Positions 48,601 through 55,757 of a DNA stretch of 64,000 nt are shown here, piece by piece. The position numbers and the translations under genes are program-made. Location: contig JAHCAU010000010.1 of the NCBI GenBank assembly GCA_019634715.1, positions 1 through 64,000 of the forward strand, in the 5' to 3' direction. The DNA comes from Lysobacter sp. (lineage in GTDB: Bacteria > Pseudomonadota > Gammaproteobacteria > Xanthomonadales > Xanthomonadaceae). The notes under the pieces are model-generated. The model searched no databases, was not told the origin of the DNA, and saw nothing but the letters and a program-made list of their open reading frames with translations. Positions within the stretch are counted from its first letter, which is position 1; each line of letters opens with the position of its first letter.

Positions 48601-49953
48601 AGCCTGCTGATGGGCTACAACAGCAATGAGCTCATCACCAGCATCACGAATTTCGCCAACCAGAATCTCAACCAGAACTACAGCTACGACACGCTGTCAC
48701 GCCTGTCGGGGATGACCTCTCCGGCGGGCAACGAAACCATTCAGTACGACGCCACCGGCAACAGGACCATGCACAACTGGCTGGCTCCGATCGCCAACGA
48801 CGTGGATCCTGCGAGCAACCGGATTCTTCGCGACTATGTCGTCAACGGCAGCGGCATCGACTACACGCATGACACGCGAGGCAATCGTGCCAGCCAGTCC
48901 TGGAACGGGTCGACGGCATCCTATTCGTACGGCGCATACAATCAGCTCACGTCGGTGAGCAGGACGGCGCCTACGACCTACCACAACAATGCCTATTCGC
49001 TGATGACCTATCCCGCCGGTACGACAACGTATACGGTGAATGCCCTCGACCAGCGCATCGCAAAGTCGAATTCGACGACGACGGCGCGCTATGTCTACGC
49101 GGGTCAGAATCAGCTTGTGGCCGAGAACAACAATGGCCAGTGGACATCCCATATCTGGATCGGCGGCGAGCCGATCGGCTTCATTCGCGGTGGTGCCATG
49201 CACTGGACGCAAACGGATCATCTGCGTCGGCCTGAGTTGGTGACGAACGCCGTCAAGCAGATTGTGTGGCGTGCGAAGAACTTCCATTCCGAGCGGGGCG
49301 TGATCCTGGATTCCGTTGGCGGTTACAACCTCGGTTTCCCGGGGCAGTATTTCGATGCCGAGACGGGGCTTTGGTATAACGGTTTTCGTTATTATGACAG
49401 CAGGCTTGGTCGTTACACGCAGAGCGACCCTATCGGCCTTGGTGGCGGTATTAATACCTACGCCTATGTGAATGGAAACCCGGTGTCATACGTTGACACA
49501 TTGGGGCTTCATGGGTTTGGCGTCATTGGTTCGGGTGCGGCTGAAGCAGGTGTGCCTCGATTGTCCGCAGGTGCTAACGGTGCGGTGGGTGGAGGAGTTT
49601 TCTGGGGGGAGGGGCTGAATGGCGGTGCTTTCGCAAGCGGTGGTGTTATCTCAGATGGTCCGACAGAATCGACGACATTCAGCAAGCCTGGCGGCCAGGT
49701 GAAACCTGGGCAGGGCGTGTTAGGTGCATTTGCAGGCGTGGGTGGCGGTGCGTTCTATACGAATGCGACTTGTCCATCACAGTTGGCTGGAAAGGCAAAT
49801 ACGCATAGCATCAATATTGGTGTCGGCCCCGTGAAATTTTCCGCGCAGTTTTCAGTTAGCGGCTCAGTATTTATCGTTTCGCTGACGGCTGGGCCGGGGA
49901 TTGGCTTGAGTGCAAGCGATTACCCAACGCAAACCGTTTCTGCGGGGCGATAG
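45619..49953 (+). CDS. Sec-signal RHS/YD-repeat polymorphic-toxin-like protein
   Basis: A 1444-residue RHS protein. Order: extended N-region with Sec signal peptide (hydrophobic 29-41, cleavage near DASA-Q at 47), DUF6531-like segment (about 120-190; GNPIDYATGDKIEKEVDF, RRYSPRTAAWANGGLFGPGW), some 25 YD repeats (YTYDANGNL, TYDARGRV, YSYDNMGRL), and the RHS core end (RYYDSRLGRYTQSDPIGLGGG; Asp1270, then YVDTLGL with Asp1293). Thr replaces the usual Pro after Asp1293. The tip, 1298-1444, is Gly/Ser-rich with beta-prone stretches and no nuclease, deaminase or ADP-ribosyltransferase motif that I recognise. No PAAR or T6SS N-domain. GC is low, most so near 46150-46400. Confidence 0.9.
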   Translation: MSQMEKARKHGFDLRDLGCELGNVSRVSLSAALVVCLGFGFLDDASAQTVAPPTGPFISSDWIRVRRPPMPVFPVIQWESGRGFPFASAFASREPDPEPMYMDDAHLQGVSMPDDAARCRTMRGNPIDYATGDKIEKEVDFASETGEMPLYLSRRYSPRTAAWANGGLFGPGWSSNLDDRKLDTSMNLYTILMYGPNGSFKTFTGYTGTIFYDNNEYEQVAKAREYIEKHANGTYTYHRSDFGMELYSSDGRLLEDRNPQGVKWVFTYSGAQLTRVTHSSGRFIQINWTGGTVTSVVDPAGNVYNYGRELTTPLYGQLQSVVLPGVPATTINYHYSTVGWSSDEFLVGKSFNAQRYSYFEYVRSAGDGAVLATATYHAGNVNRYGFSYMQDVDGWITKAVETNPLGRQIEHNFEFGKEVSTSAQQTTHCAASVANTTYDWRGAADTATDFNGNVTKYTYSDFGQLLEKTEAFGTPLARTTQHTWNGKSQQLLQSKVPGLAKVDYVYGPKNRMASVTTTNLSVNGVANQVRAVTYAYTEHVNGLVASMVIDGPLAGNADAVTYTYSPHGELLTEQNSLGHTVTYSGYNGLGQAGRVVGANGDITDYTYDARGRVTKVRQIIAGVNADTDYAYGADGLLASRTDPDGTVTTFAYDAARRLISEKRNAAGALASGATFEEIRYAYDAGSNVTSVSTYADSTLKSISYIDYDEDGRVRARRGNNGQNVRYTYDANGNLKTITDSANKVTTLSYDALDRLVASTDPLSGITSYEYDAADRIKKVTDPRGLMTAYVYDGFGQLWAQHSPDTGTTTHQYNAAGQRTLVTRNDGSTLSYAYDSLGRLTWYGTSLEGRGFGYDWCPNGKGRVCAADYSNGTKHFAYTPQGLVQATNDWTPTTGGDYVAYSYDNMGRLAGMAYPNGDSVGYGYSAGKLVLVNAVTAGGVAHNVVNSIRYLPYGNAVSYNYGNGLTRNLYYDQNLNPGDLRLTGLTTMDGGTTLQSLLMGYNSNELITSITNFANQNLNQNYSYDTLSRLSGMTSPAGNETIQYDATGNRTMHNWLAPIANDVDPASNRILRDYVVNGSGIDYTHDTRGNRASQSWNGSTASYSYGAYNQLTSVSRTAPTTYHNNAYSLMTYPAGTTTYTVNALDQRIAKSNSTTTARYVYAGQNQLVAENNNGQWTSHIWIGGEPIGFIRGGAMHWTQTDHLRRPELVTNAVKQIVWRAKNFHSERGVILDSVGGYNLGFPGQYFDAETGLWYNGFRYYDSRLGRYTQSDPIGLGGGINTYAYVNGNPVSYVDTLGLHGFGVIGSGAAEAGVPRLSAGANGAVGGGVFWGEGLNGGAFASGGVISDGPTESTTFSKPGGQVKPGQGVLGAFAGVGGGAFYTNATCPSQLAGKANTHSINIGVGPVKFSAQFSVSGSVFIVSLTAGPGIGLSASDYPTQTVSAGR

Positions 49954-50292
49954 GTGGCATTTTTCGCGATCATGGGGGCGGTTGCGGTATTTTTTCTTGC
50001 AATCTTCTGCCTGCGATTCCTTTATGATTTCAGAATTGATGATGAGGGGGTAGTGCTGTTAGTGCTCCGCACCTTTCGGGTTGTGGAATTCCGCTTCGAC
50101 GAAATCAAGGCGGTTCGTGCCGTGAAATGGTACGAAACTGGGATTGGTGGGACCACTTTGCGTTTGGGTAACAGGCTTGTAGCTACCTGCGTTCTAATGG
50201 AGATGCGGAACGGGATCTTTCGTCGTATCGTGATTACGCCACCAGATCCTGTTGCTTTTGCAGCCCGGGTTAGACTCAGGGTGACTGGCTAG
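49954..50292 (+). CDS. small membrane protein, candidate immunity to the RHS tip
   Basis: A 112-residue protein whose GTG start follows the RHS stop codon with no gap. It has an N-terminal membrane helix (about 3-24; FFAIMGAVAVFFLAIFCLRFLY) and a cytoplasmic part of short beta-strands (DEGVVLLVLRTFRVVEFRFDEIKAVRAVKW) resembling a bacterial PH-like fold. Low GC like the RHS gene. Placement immediately after the variable tip is where an immunity gene is expected; the function is inferred only from position. It might instead be a membrane partner for secretion. Confidence 0.6.
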   Translation: MAFFAIMGAVAVFFLAIFCLRFLYDFRIDDEGVVLLVLRTFRVVEFRFDEIKAVRAVKWYETGIGGTTLRLGNRLVATCVLMEMRNGIFRRIVITPPDPVAFAARVRLRVTG

Positions 50293-50330
50293 TGTTGCTG
50301 TCAGCGAAGAGAAGTTCTAAGCAGTATTTT

Positions 50331-50362
50331 GGCGGCCGGGGATTCCCCGGTCGTCGCCGTTT
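50331..50362 (+). repeat. copy B of the hairpin repeat flanking the Fic-RHS block
   Basis: This stretch repeats 44329-44360 in direct orientation with 30 of 32 bases identical, including the central GGCCGGGGATTCCCCGG hairpin. It lies 38 nt after the stop of the small membrane protein gene and can also act as its terminator. With copy A it exactly brackets the low-GC segment. Confidence 0.72.
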
Positions 50363-50458
50363 GCGGCCCGTTGGTTTCCATGCCGCGCGCGGCGCTGTCC
50401 ATCGCCGTTTTCCTGCGATAAAGTCCACGGATACACAACGAAGACGACGACAAGAACG

Positions 50459-51841
50459 ATGACCCACGAGACTGTTCCCATGCTCCCCACCGTCGACGCG
50501 CACATCTACCCGCGCGGCGCGCTCGACGTCCTGTCCCGCGACGAGGTCGCGCGCCTGCGCGATGCATCCAGCGGCGGCATGCACGAGCTGCTGCGCCGCT
50601 GCGCACTGGCCGTGCTGACCAGCGGCAGCGCGTCGGACGACCCGCGTGCGGCGCGTGAGCTGTACCCCGATTTCGACATCCAGGTCCTGCAGCAGGATCG
50701 CGGCGTGCGCATCGAACTGGTGAAGGCGCCGGCCACGGCCTTCGTCGACGGCGAGATCATCCGCGGCGTCGCGGAGCTGCTGTTCGCGGTGGTGCGCGAT
50801 CTGGCCTACACCGCGATCGAGCTGCGCGAAGGCGGCCCGCGAAGCCTGCAGACCTCGGAGGGCATCACCGATGCCGTATTCGGGCTGCTGCGCAACGCGC
50901 GCATCCTCCACCCGATCGATCCGAAACTCGTCGTCTGCTGGGGCGGGCATTCGATCAATCGCGACGAGTACCTCTACACCAAGCAGGTCGGCTACGAGCT
51001 GGGCCTGCGCGGCCTGGACATCTGCACCGGCTGCGGGCCGGGCGCGATGAAGGGGCCGATGAAGGGCGCGACGATCGCGCACGCCAAGCAGCGCCACCGC
51101 CGCATGCGCTACATCGGCATCACCGAACCGGGCATCATCGCCGCCGAATCGCCGAACCCGATCGTGAATCACCTGGTGATCATGCCGGACATCGAGAAGC
51201 GCCTCGAAGCCTTCGTGCGCATGGGCCACGGCATCATCGTGTTCCCGGGCGGCGTCGGCACCGCGGAGGAAATCCTCTACCTGCTCGGCATCCTGCTGCG
51301 CGAGGAGAATGCCGGCCTGCCGTTCCCGCTGATCCTCACCGGTCCGGCAGCGTCCGCGCCGTACTTCGAGCAGATCGACAGGTTCCTGCGGCTCACGCTG
51401 GGCGAGGCCGCGACCTCGCGCTACGAGATCATCGTCGCCGATCCGGCGAAGGTCGCGAAGAAGATGGCCGCCGGCATCCGCAAGGTGCGCGAGAACCGCA
51501 TCGCCCAGAAGGATTCGTTCTTCTTCAACTGGTCGCTGGAGATCCCGCTGGCGTTCCAGCAGCCGTTCGTGCCGACCCACGAGGCGATGGCGGCGCTGGA
51601 CCTGCACCATGGCCGCAAGCCTGCGGAACTCGCCGCGGACCTGCGTCGCGCCTTCTCCGGCATCGTCGCCGGCAACGTGAAGGAAGACGGCATGCGCCGG
51701 ATCGAGGAATTCGGGCCGTTCAAGATCCACGGCGACACCGACATGATGCAGTCGCTCGACGCGCTGCTGCAGGCCTTCGTCGAACAGCGGCGCATGAAGA
51801 TCTCGGGCGCCTACCGCCCGTGCTACGAAGTGGTGGCCTGA
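50459..51841 (+). CDS. ppnN: pyrimidine/purine nucleotide 5'-monophosphate nucleosidase
   Basis: A LOG-family enzyme hydrolysing nucleoside monophosphates to base and ribose 5-phosphate; E. coli PpnN (YgdH) is stimulated by (p)ppGpp. It is 460 residues. Motifs are VVCWGGHSINRDEYLYTKQVG, GCGPGAMKGPMKGA and the LOG signature PGGVGTAEE, flanked by the N- and C-terminal PpnN domains. Returns to normal high GC. The 3' end overlaps the convergent kinase gene by 19 nt. Confidence 0.94.
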   Translation: MTHETVPMLPTVDAHIYPRGALDVLSRDEVARLRDASSGGMHELLRRCALAVLTSGSASDDPRAARELYPDFDIQVLQQDRGVRIELVKAPATAFVDGEIIRGVAELLFAVVRDLAYTAIELREGGPRSLQTSEGITDAVFGLLRNARILHPIDPKLVVCWGGHSINRDEYLYTKQVGYELGLRGLDICTGCGPGAMKGPMKGATIAHAKQRHRRMRYIGITEPGIIAAESPNPIVNHLVIMPDIEKRLEAFVRMGHGIIVFPGGVGTAEEILYLLGILLREENAGLPFPLILTGPAASAPYFEQIDRFLRLTLGEAATSRYEIIVADPAKVAKKMAAGIRKVRENRIAQKDSFFFNWSLEIPLAFQQPFVPTHEAMAALDLHHGRKPAELAADLRRAFSGIVAGNVKEDGMRRIEEFGPFKIHGDTDMMQSLDALLQAFVEQRRMKISGAYRPCYEVVA

Positions 51842-52905
51842 TTTCGCGATGCGGCTGGAGCGCCTTTCACGGGCAGTTTCACTGTCACCGTGAAGCGTCC
51901 GTCGGCGGTGTGGGCGACCACGCCGCCGTATCCCTCCGTGAACGCTTCGATGCGCGCGAGGGAGGAGGGCAGGCCGACGTTGTGGCCGGCGGAACCGCCG
52001 GTGGACGATTCGGGCATCGGGTTCTCGATCACGATGACGACCATGTCGTCGCGTTCCTCGACGAGGATGTCGATGTCGCCGCCGCCGGGAATGCGTTCGA
52101 TGCCGTGCTTGATCGCGTTTTCCACCAGCGGCTGAAGCGATAGCGTGGGCACGGCGATGTCGGGCAACGGCTCGGGTGCGCGCCAGCGCACGCGGAGTCG
52201 CTCGCCGAAACGCAAGGCCTCGATCTCGAGATAGCGCTCGATCAGCGAAAACTCCTCGACCAGCGGAATCTCGCGGGGGCCTCCCAGCGCCGCGCGGAAC
52301 AGATCCGCCAGGTCCAGCAGCAGTTGTTCCGCATCATCCGGGCGGCTGTGCACCAGCGCCGCGCCGGTGTTGAGGGTGTTGAACAGGAAGTGCGGACGCA
52401 CGCGGGCCTGCAGCGCGGCCAGTTCCGCCTGTTTCGCGCGCACCGCGAACTGGCGCGCGCGCCAGTGGTTCTGGAAGGCGGCCAGCGCCAGCAGGCTCAC
52501 GACCACGGTGATGCCCACCGTGCGCAGGTACACGTCGATGCGCTCGTGTTCCGGCACGCGCCACAGTTCGCCCAGCACCAGGTTGCTGGCGACCATCACC
52601 GCGATGCTGCTCATCACCAGCAAGGCCACCGTGGCGTAGGCGATGAACAGCGGTTTGGTGTCGCGCAGCCGCCCGCGCAGCAGGTACAGCGCGCCCAGCG
52701 TCAGCAGGCAGACCCACAGCACCAGCAGCGACAGCAGGCCGAAGCGGATCCATCGGCCCTGCGGATCGTCGGAAGCGAGGGTGAGGATGGCCGCCAGGCC
52801 TTCGGCGGCCAGCACGACCCAGATCACCACGCCTCCCTGCCAGAGCGCATCGAGCGGGGAGGGCGCGCGACCTGGCGCGTTCGGAGGCGGGAGAGGGTGC
52901 TTCAT
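51823..52905 (-). CDS. AlgZ/FimS (LytS-like) sensor histidine kinase
   Basis: A 360-residue inner-membrane kinase. Four membrane helices (about 24-42, 55-77, 88-110, 129-145) are followed by a His_kinase domain: RPHFLFNTLNT with phospho-acceptor His172, LADLFRAAL, FSLIERYLEIEALRFGERL and the ATP-binding PLVENAIKHGIE. This class pairs with LytTR-type response regulators such as AlgR, but no regulator gene is adjacent. It is divergent from the minor pilin operon. In Pseudomonas aeruginosa FimS/AlgR controls the equivalent pilin operon, which makes a similar link here plausible. Confidence 0.88.
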   Translation of the reverse strand: MKHPLPPPNAPGRAPSPLDALWQGGVVIWVVLAAEGLAAILTLASDDPQGRWIRFGLLSLLVLWVCLLTLGALYLLRGRLRDTKPLFIAYATVALLVMSSIAVMVASNLVLGELWRVPEHERIDVYLRTVGITVVVSLLALAAFQNHWRARQFAVRAKQAELAALQARVRPHFLFNTLNTGAALVHSRPDDAEQLLLDLADLFRAALGGPREIPLVEEFSLIERYLEIEALRFGERLRVRWRAPEPLPDIAVPTLSLQPLVENAIKHGIERIPGGGDIDILVEERDDMVVIVIENPMPESSTGGSAGHNVGLPSSLARIEAFTEGYGGVVAHTADGRFTVTVKLPVKGAPAASRNQATTS

Positions 52906-53126
52906 CCCGCCATCATGCCGCGCGGCGCGGCGATCGTGCAGGGTGGGCCGTGCAGTCGGCCGAGCAAGGGTGGATCGCGCATGCCGTCACAGAGGCTGCC
53001 GGATGGGTTCACAGGGCGTCTGCCGCTCATGCCACCGTGCCGGCCGCCCATCGGCCCCGGGGGGCAATGCGCTGGCGACGCCCTGAACGCGCGCCTATCC
53101 TGCCCGGCAACGAGTCTGGAGGTGGC

Positions 53127-53726
53127 ATGGGCATCATCCGTCGAAAGCGTCACGGGGCAGGGTCGCATCGCGGCACCCGCGGCTTCACCCTGATCGAACT
53201 GATGGTCACGCTGGGCGTGCTGGCGGTCGTGATCGGCATCGGTATCCCGCTGATGACCAACATGACCAACGGCAACCGCCTCACCGGCGCGTCCAACGAA
53301 CTGGTCGCCGCCTTCCAGATCGCGCGCAGCGAGGCGATCCGCAGCAACACCCGCACGATCCTCTGCCAGAGCGCCGATTCGGTGACCTGCTCCAACACCG
53401 TGCCCTGGCGCGGCTGGATCGTGTTCACCGATGTCAACGGCAACAACCTCCCCGATGCCAACGAGATCCGCCGCGTCGGCAACATCGAGGTGCCGCTCGA
53501 AGTGCGCACCAGCGGCAACATCATCAACAACCGGATCGTCTTCCGCGGCGATGGCCTGGCCTACAGCAACAACGCCCTGCTCGCGGCCAACATCCGCGTC
53601 TGCCTGCCGACCACCCGGCCGGAAACCAACATCCGCGAACTGAACATCGCCATTGGCGGCCGCATCGCGGTCCGGCCGCCGATCAACGGCGCCGGCGTCT
53701 GCAACGGAGCTATCGGGAACAACTGA
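53127..53726 (+). CDS. fimT: minor pilin of the GspH/FimT family
   Basis: A 199-residue type IV minor pilin. The prepilin peptidase site is Gly19/Phe20 (RG-FTLIELMV) with Glu at +5, followed by a hydrophobic N-helix (VTLGVLAVVIGIGIPLM). The GspH domain includes NELVAAFQIARSEAIRSNT and WRGWIVFTDVNGN. Minor pilins form the tip complex with PilY1. ATG 53127 is selected by the GGAGG site 6-10 nt upstream; a longer frame exists but has no pilin features. A TATCCT (53096-53101) could be the operon's -10. First gene of the pilin operon. Confidence 0.93.
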   Translation: MGIIRRKRHGAGSHRGTRGFTLIELMVTLGVLAVVIGIGIPLMTNMTNGNRLTGASNELVAAFQIARSEAIRSNTRTILCQSADSVTCSNTVPWRGWIVFTDVNGNNLPDANEIRRVGNIEVPLEVRTSGNIINNRIVFRGDGLAYSNNALLAANIRVCLPTTRPETNIRELNIAIGGRIAVRPPINGAGVCNGAIGNN

Positions 53727-54205
53727 TGAGCACGCCTTCCTTCCATCGTTCCGCCCGTCGCCGCCCGAGTCCGTCGGGCCGCGCATCCGTGGCCGGCGTC
53801 GGCCTCATCGAGGTCCTCGTCGCCGTGCTGGTCCTGTCCATCGGCCTGCTCGGTGTCGCCGCCCTCCAGGCCACGGCGCTGCGCAGCAGCCAGAGCTCGC
53901 TCGAGCGCAGCCAGGGCGTGATTCACGCACACTCCATCTTCGACATGATGCGCGCCAATGCGGCCGAGGCGCGTACCGGTGCCTACACGATGGGCATGAC
54001 CTGCACCGTGCCGGCCGGCGGCAGCATCTCCGCAAACGACAAGAGCACCTGGATCGCGTCGATGCAGCAGGATCTGGGCCTCGATGCCTGCGGCCAGATC
54101 GACTGCGTGGCGCCCTTCTGCACCGTGACGGTGCGCTGGAACGATTCGCGCGCCGGCGGTGAGACCGCCACGGCCCAACAATTCAGGATGGTTTCCCGCA
54201 TATGA
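53726..54205 (+). CDS. pilV: type IV pilus modification protein PilV
   Basis: A 159-residue minor pilin. The leader is long (24 residues) and ends at Gly24; mature VGLIEVLVAVLVLSIGLLG has Glu at +5. ALQATALRSSQSSLERSQ is the typical PilV helix. Cys pairs near TCTVPAGG and the C-terminal LDACGQIDCVAPFCTVTVRW may form disulfides. Its ATG shares one base with the fimT stop, and its stop overlaps pilW. Confidence 0.93.
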   Translation: MSTPSFHRSARRRPSPSGRASVAGVGLIEVLVAVLVLSIGLLGVAALQATALRSSQSSLERSQGVIHAHSIFDMMRANAAEARTGAYTMGMTCTVPAGGSISANDKSTWIASMQQDLGLDACGQIDCVAPFCTVTVRWNDSRAGGETATAQQFRMVSRI

Positions 54206-55215
54206 GCCGACTCGTGCATTCCAGACAGACTTCCGGCGCATCGCGCAAGCGCGCCGCACGGGCGCGGGTACGCGGCTTCAGCCTCGTGGAGTTGATGATC
54301 TCCCTGATGCTCGGGCTGCTGGTCGTCGGCAGTGCCGGCGCCATCTTCCTCTCCAATCGCCAGACCTACCGCGCCACCGAGGCCCTCGGACGCGTGCAGG
54401 AAAGCAGCCGCATGGCCTACGAGCTGTTCTCGCGCGACGTGCGCGAGACCGGCGGCAATCCCTGCGGCCGGACGCAGTCCCTGACTTTCTACAATTTCCA
54501 GTCCACGCCGGACACCACGCTGAAGGATCGCTGGCTGCGCGGCGTGTTCGGCTACAACGGCTCCACCGCGACGCCCGGCATCGCTTTCGGCACCGCCACC
54601 GGCAACCGCATCGCCGGCACCGATGCCGTCGACCTGATCTCGGTCGACCAGACCAGCGCGCTGTCGGTGCTGCAGCATTCGCTCGCCGCCGCACAGTTCC
54701 GCCTGAACACGATCAACCATACATTCGCGGTCGGCGACACCCTGGTCGTCTGCGACAACGCGCGCATGGCGGTCTATACGGTCTCCGCCGCACAGCCGGG
54801 CGTCACCGACACCATCACCGTGGACAACGCCGGCACCCAGAACTTCAACCCCGATGTCGCCAGTGGCCGGGCCAGCCCGATCATCGCGCGCCAGAGCCTG
54901 ATGCGCTGGTACGTCGGCCGCAATGCGGACGGCAACAACTCGATGTTCCGGGTGCCGATCGGTGCCGGTGGCGCCGTCCTCGCCGCACGCCGGCAGGAAG
55001 TCGCCGAAGGCGTCGAGGGCCTCCGCGTGCGATACCTCGTCACCGGCGCCGGTGCCTACGCGGATGCCGGCACCATCGCTGCCGATACCTGGCGCTCGGT
55101 CAGCGCCGTGCAGGCACAGATCAACCTGGCCAGCACCGATCGTGCGGGCGTCGGCGGCGCACGCCTGCAGCGCGCCGTCGTCCATACCGCCACCATCCGG
55201 AACCGTGTGCCATGA
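54202..55215 (+). CDS. pilW: minor pilin PilW
   Basis: A 337-residue minor pilin. Prepilin site Gly25/Phe26 (RG-FSLVELMISLMLGLLVV), Glu at +5. ALGRVQESSRMAYELFSRDVRETGG is the signature helix of PilW. The long C-terminal part is beta-rich. Coupled by ATGA overlaps to pilV and pilX. Works with FimT, PilV, PilX and PilE in priming pilus assembly with PilY1 at the tip. Confidence 0.93.
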   Translation: MSRLVHSRQTSGASRKRAARARVRGFSLVELMISLMLGLLVVGSAGAIFLSNRQTYRATEALGRVQESSRMAYELFSRDVRETGGNPCGRTQSLTFYNFQSTPDTTLKDRWLRGVFGYNGSTATPGIAFGTATGNRIAGTDAVDLISVDQTSALSVLQHSLAAAQFRLNTINHTFAVGDTLVVCDNARMAVYTVSAAQPGVTDTITVDNAGTQNFNPDVASGRASPIIARQSLMRWYVGRNADGNNSMFRVPIGAGGAVLAARRQEVAEGVEGLRVRYLVTGAGAYADAGTIAADTWRSVSAVQAQINLASTDRAGVGGARLQRAVVHTATIRNRVP

Positions 55216-55742
55216 CGCGTCGAATGTCCCGTTCGTTTTCCATGCGTTCCCGCCAGCAGGGCGCGACGCTCGTGGTGGTGCTCATCCTGCTGCTGCTGAT
55301 GACCCTGCTCGGGCTGGCCAGCCTGCGCGGCACCGTGCTCGAAGAGCGCATGACCGCGAACCTGCTCGATCGCGGCATGGCCTTCCAGGTGGCCGAGGCT
55401 GGTCTGCGAGAAGCCGAGGCCCGCTTCGATCCACCGCCGACCTTCCCGGGCAGCGGCTGCGCCGCAGGCCTGTGCGCGATGCCGGTCGCCGGCGCGACCG
55501 ATCGCTGGGTCGATGCCGGCTTCAATGGCTGGTTCGAGGGTGCCTCGGTCGATCCGAGCATGGAACCGCCGCGTTACTTCGTCGAGACGCTGGGCCTCGG
55601 CCTGAATTGGCCCAAGTGCGACTCCCTCCCCGAAAACAAGCGCAGTCCGCAGTGCGAGACACCGCGGTACCGCGTCACGTCGCGCAGCGCGCAGGACGGC
55701 CGGGCCTCGGTCATCCTGCAGACCATGTATGCCGGCAAATAA
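55212..55742 (+). CDS. pilX: minor pilin PilX
   Basis: A 176-residue PilX/GspK-like minor pilin. The processing site is Gly17/Ala18 in QQG-ATLVVVLILLLLMTLLG; the +5 position is Val rather than Glu, normal for PilX, which caps the tip. LEERMTANLLDRGMAFQVAEAGLREAE is the family hallmark. Coupled to pilW; pilY1 follows after 15 nt. Confidence 0.93.
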   Translation: MTRRMSRSFSMRSRQQGATLVVVLILLLLMTLLGLASLRGTVLEERMTANLLDRGMAFQVAEAGLREAEARFDPPPTFPGSGCAAGLCAMPVAGATDRWVDAGFNGWFEGASVDPSMEPPRYFVETLGLGLNWPKCDSLPENKRSPQCETPRYRVTSRSAQDGRASVILQTMYAGK

Positions 55743-55757
55743 CCGAGAGATGCCGCG

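Noticed and set aside
45619..49953. RHS protein as a T6SS effector
   Set aside because: No PAAR, VgrG or T6SS adaptor domain or gene is present, and the N-terminus looks like a Sec signal peptide.
52950..53126. Longer N-terminus for fimT
   Set aside because: The prepilin leader should be short; the GGAGG site and ATG 53127 give a normal 19-residue leader.
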